Source: Streptomyces sedi (GTDB lineage: Bacteria; Actinomycetota; Actinomycetes; Streptomycetales; Streptomycetaceae). Taken from it: 64,000 nt of DNA. Both the position numbers and the translations under genes were made by a program. Numbering within the stretch: the stretch's first letter is position 1; each line of letters starts with the position of its first letter. The stretch covers positions 62,001 through 126,000 of the forward strand of contig NZ_VDGT01000009.1 in assembly GCF_006335015.1 (NCBI RefSeq), read 5' to 3'. Of this stretch, positions 63,896 through 64,000 are shown one piece after another. Below the pieces are notes generated by a model. The model was not told where the DNA came from. It worked only from the letters and a program-made list of their open reading frames with translations, and made no database searches.

Positions 63896-64000
63896 TCAGC
63901 GCGGTGGGGCGGCTGGGGCGGCTGGGGCGAGATGCTTCTCGAAGGGCAGCAGGTGGAGGGCGTCGGGGGCGGCTGTCACGTCGAAGAGCGGCGTGTAGCC
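63896..64000 (-). CDS. C-terminal end of a protein of unknown function, cut by window edge
   Basis: 34 residues in frame from the right edge: GYTPLFDVTAAPDALHLLPFE then KHLAPAAPAAPPR and stop. It lies 69 bases upstream of the permease gene on the same strand and is probably part of the same operon. Operons of this layout often begin with a flavin-dependent monooxygenase or an acyl-transferase, but too little is visible to assign a family. Confidence 0.5.
   Translation of the reverse strand, partial: GYTPLFDVTAAPDALHLLPFEKHLAPAAPAAPPR

Noticed and set aside
57219-64000. Complete integrative element anchored at tRNA-Leu
   Set aside because: No integrase, excisionase, replication or transfer gene and no second tRNA 3' end were found inside the window.

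Overview
The window is high-GC actinobacterial chromosome, almost certainly from Streptomyces or a close relative. The markers are a Pup-proteasome locus, a gylR-glpFKD glycerol operon with its operator, mycothiol ligase mshC, a ParJ-like PAC2 protein and a chaplin pair (one long, one short). As far as I remember the S. coelicolor map, gene order follows that core chromosome for most of the length, so this is mainly conserved arm-proximal core with a few insertions rather than a genomic island.

Layout. 1-4625: an antiporter cut by the left edge, a 5'-3' exonuclease and a Ski2-like helicase. 4717-8315: tatC, tatA, a small membrane protein, pafC and pafB; with the helicase these form one leftward gene train. 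8476-11360: two FKBP prolyl isomerases (one cytosolic, one lipoprotein) and pafA, the Pup ligase. 11370-14528: an MFS exporter divergent from a LacI regulator, then a GNAT gene with an apparent one-base frameshift. 14618-20251: prcA, prcB, pup, dop and arc/mpa, the complete pupylation and proteasome machine. 20528-28327: ferredoxin, secreted protein, tRNA methyltransferase, site-2 protease, RecB-type nuclease, orphan response regulator, orphan solute-binding lipoprotein and HAD phosphatase. 28458-28627: a 170-bp fold-back, MITE-like element. 28681-37425: metH, then gylR-glpF-glpK-glpD. 37502-42730: a five-function peptide/nickel-type ABC transporter in four overlapping genes. 43174-51545: ParJ-like protein, an S1-domain protein that may be leaderless, mshC, a kinase-like/zinc-ribbon-like/phosphatase trio, an F420-type oxidoreductase and an aldo/keto reductase. 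51542-57303: a RecD2-like protein that has lost its ATPase motifs, small conserved proteins, two chaplins, an M20 peptidase and tRNA-Leu(GAG). 57304-64000: a more accessory stretch with a 73-residue orphan, a TetR regulator, a quinone-oxidoreductase-like enzyme, a DUF5988 protein and an amino-acid ABC transporter; it is rich in short tandem repeats and palindromes.

How the genes work together. Pup is deamidated by Dop, ligated to substrates by PafA, recognised by the ARC/Mpa ring and degraded by the PrcBA core, while PafBC controls the DNA-damage response. GlpF, GlpK and GlpD take glycerol to dihydroxyacetone phosphate under GylR. The least understood block that looks like a coherent system is the trio at 47088-49273: a protein with PI3/PI4-kinase or HipA-like catalytic residues, a protein with a C-terminal cysteine motif, and a histidine phosphatase, beside mshC. 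The degenerate RecD2 and the fold-back element are the next most unusual items. No CRISPR array, rRNA or phage module was seen.
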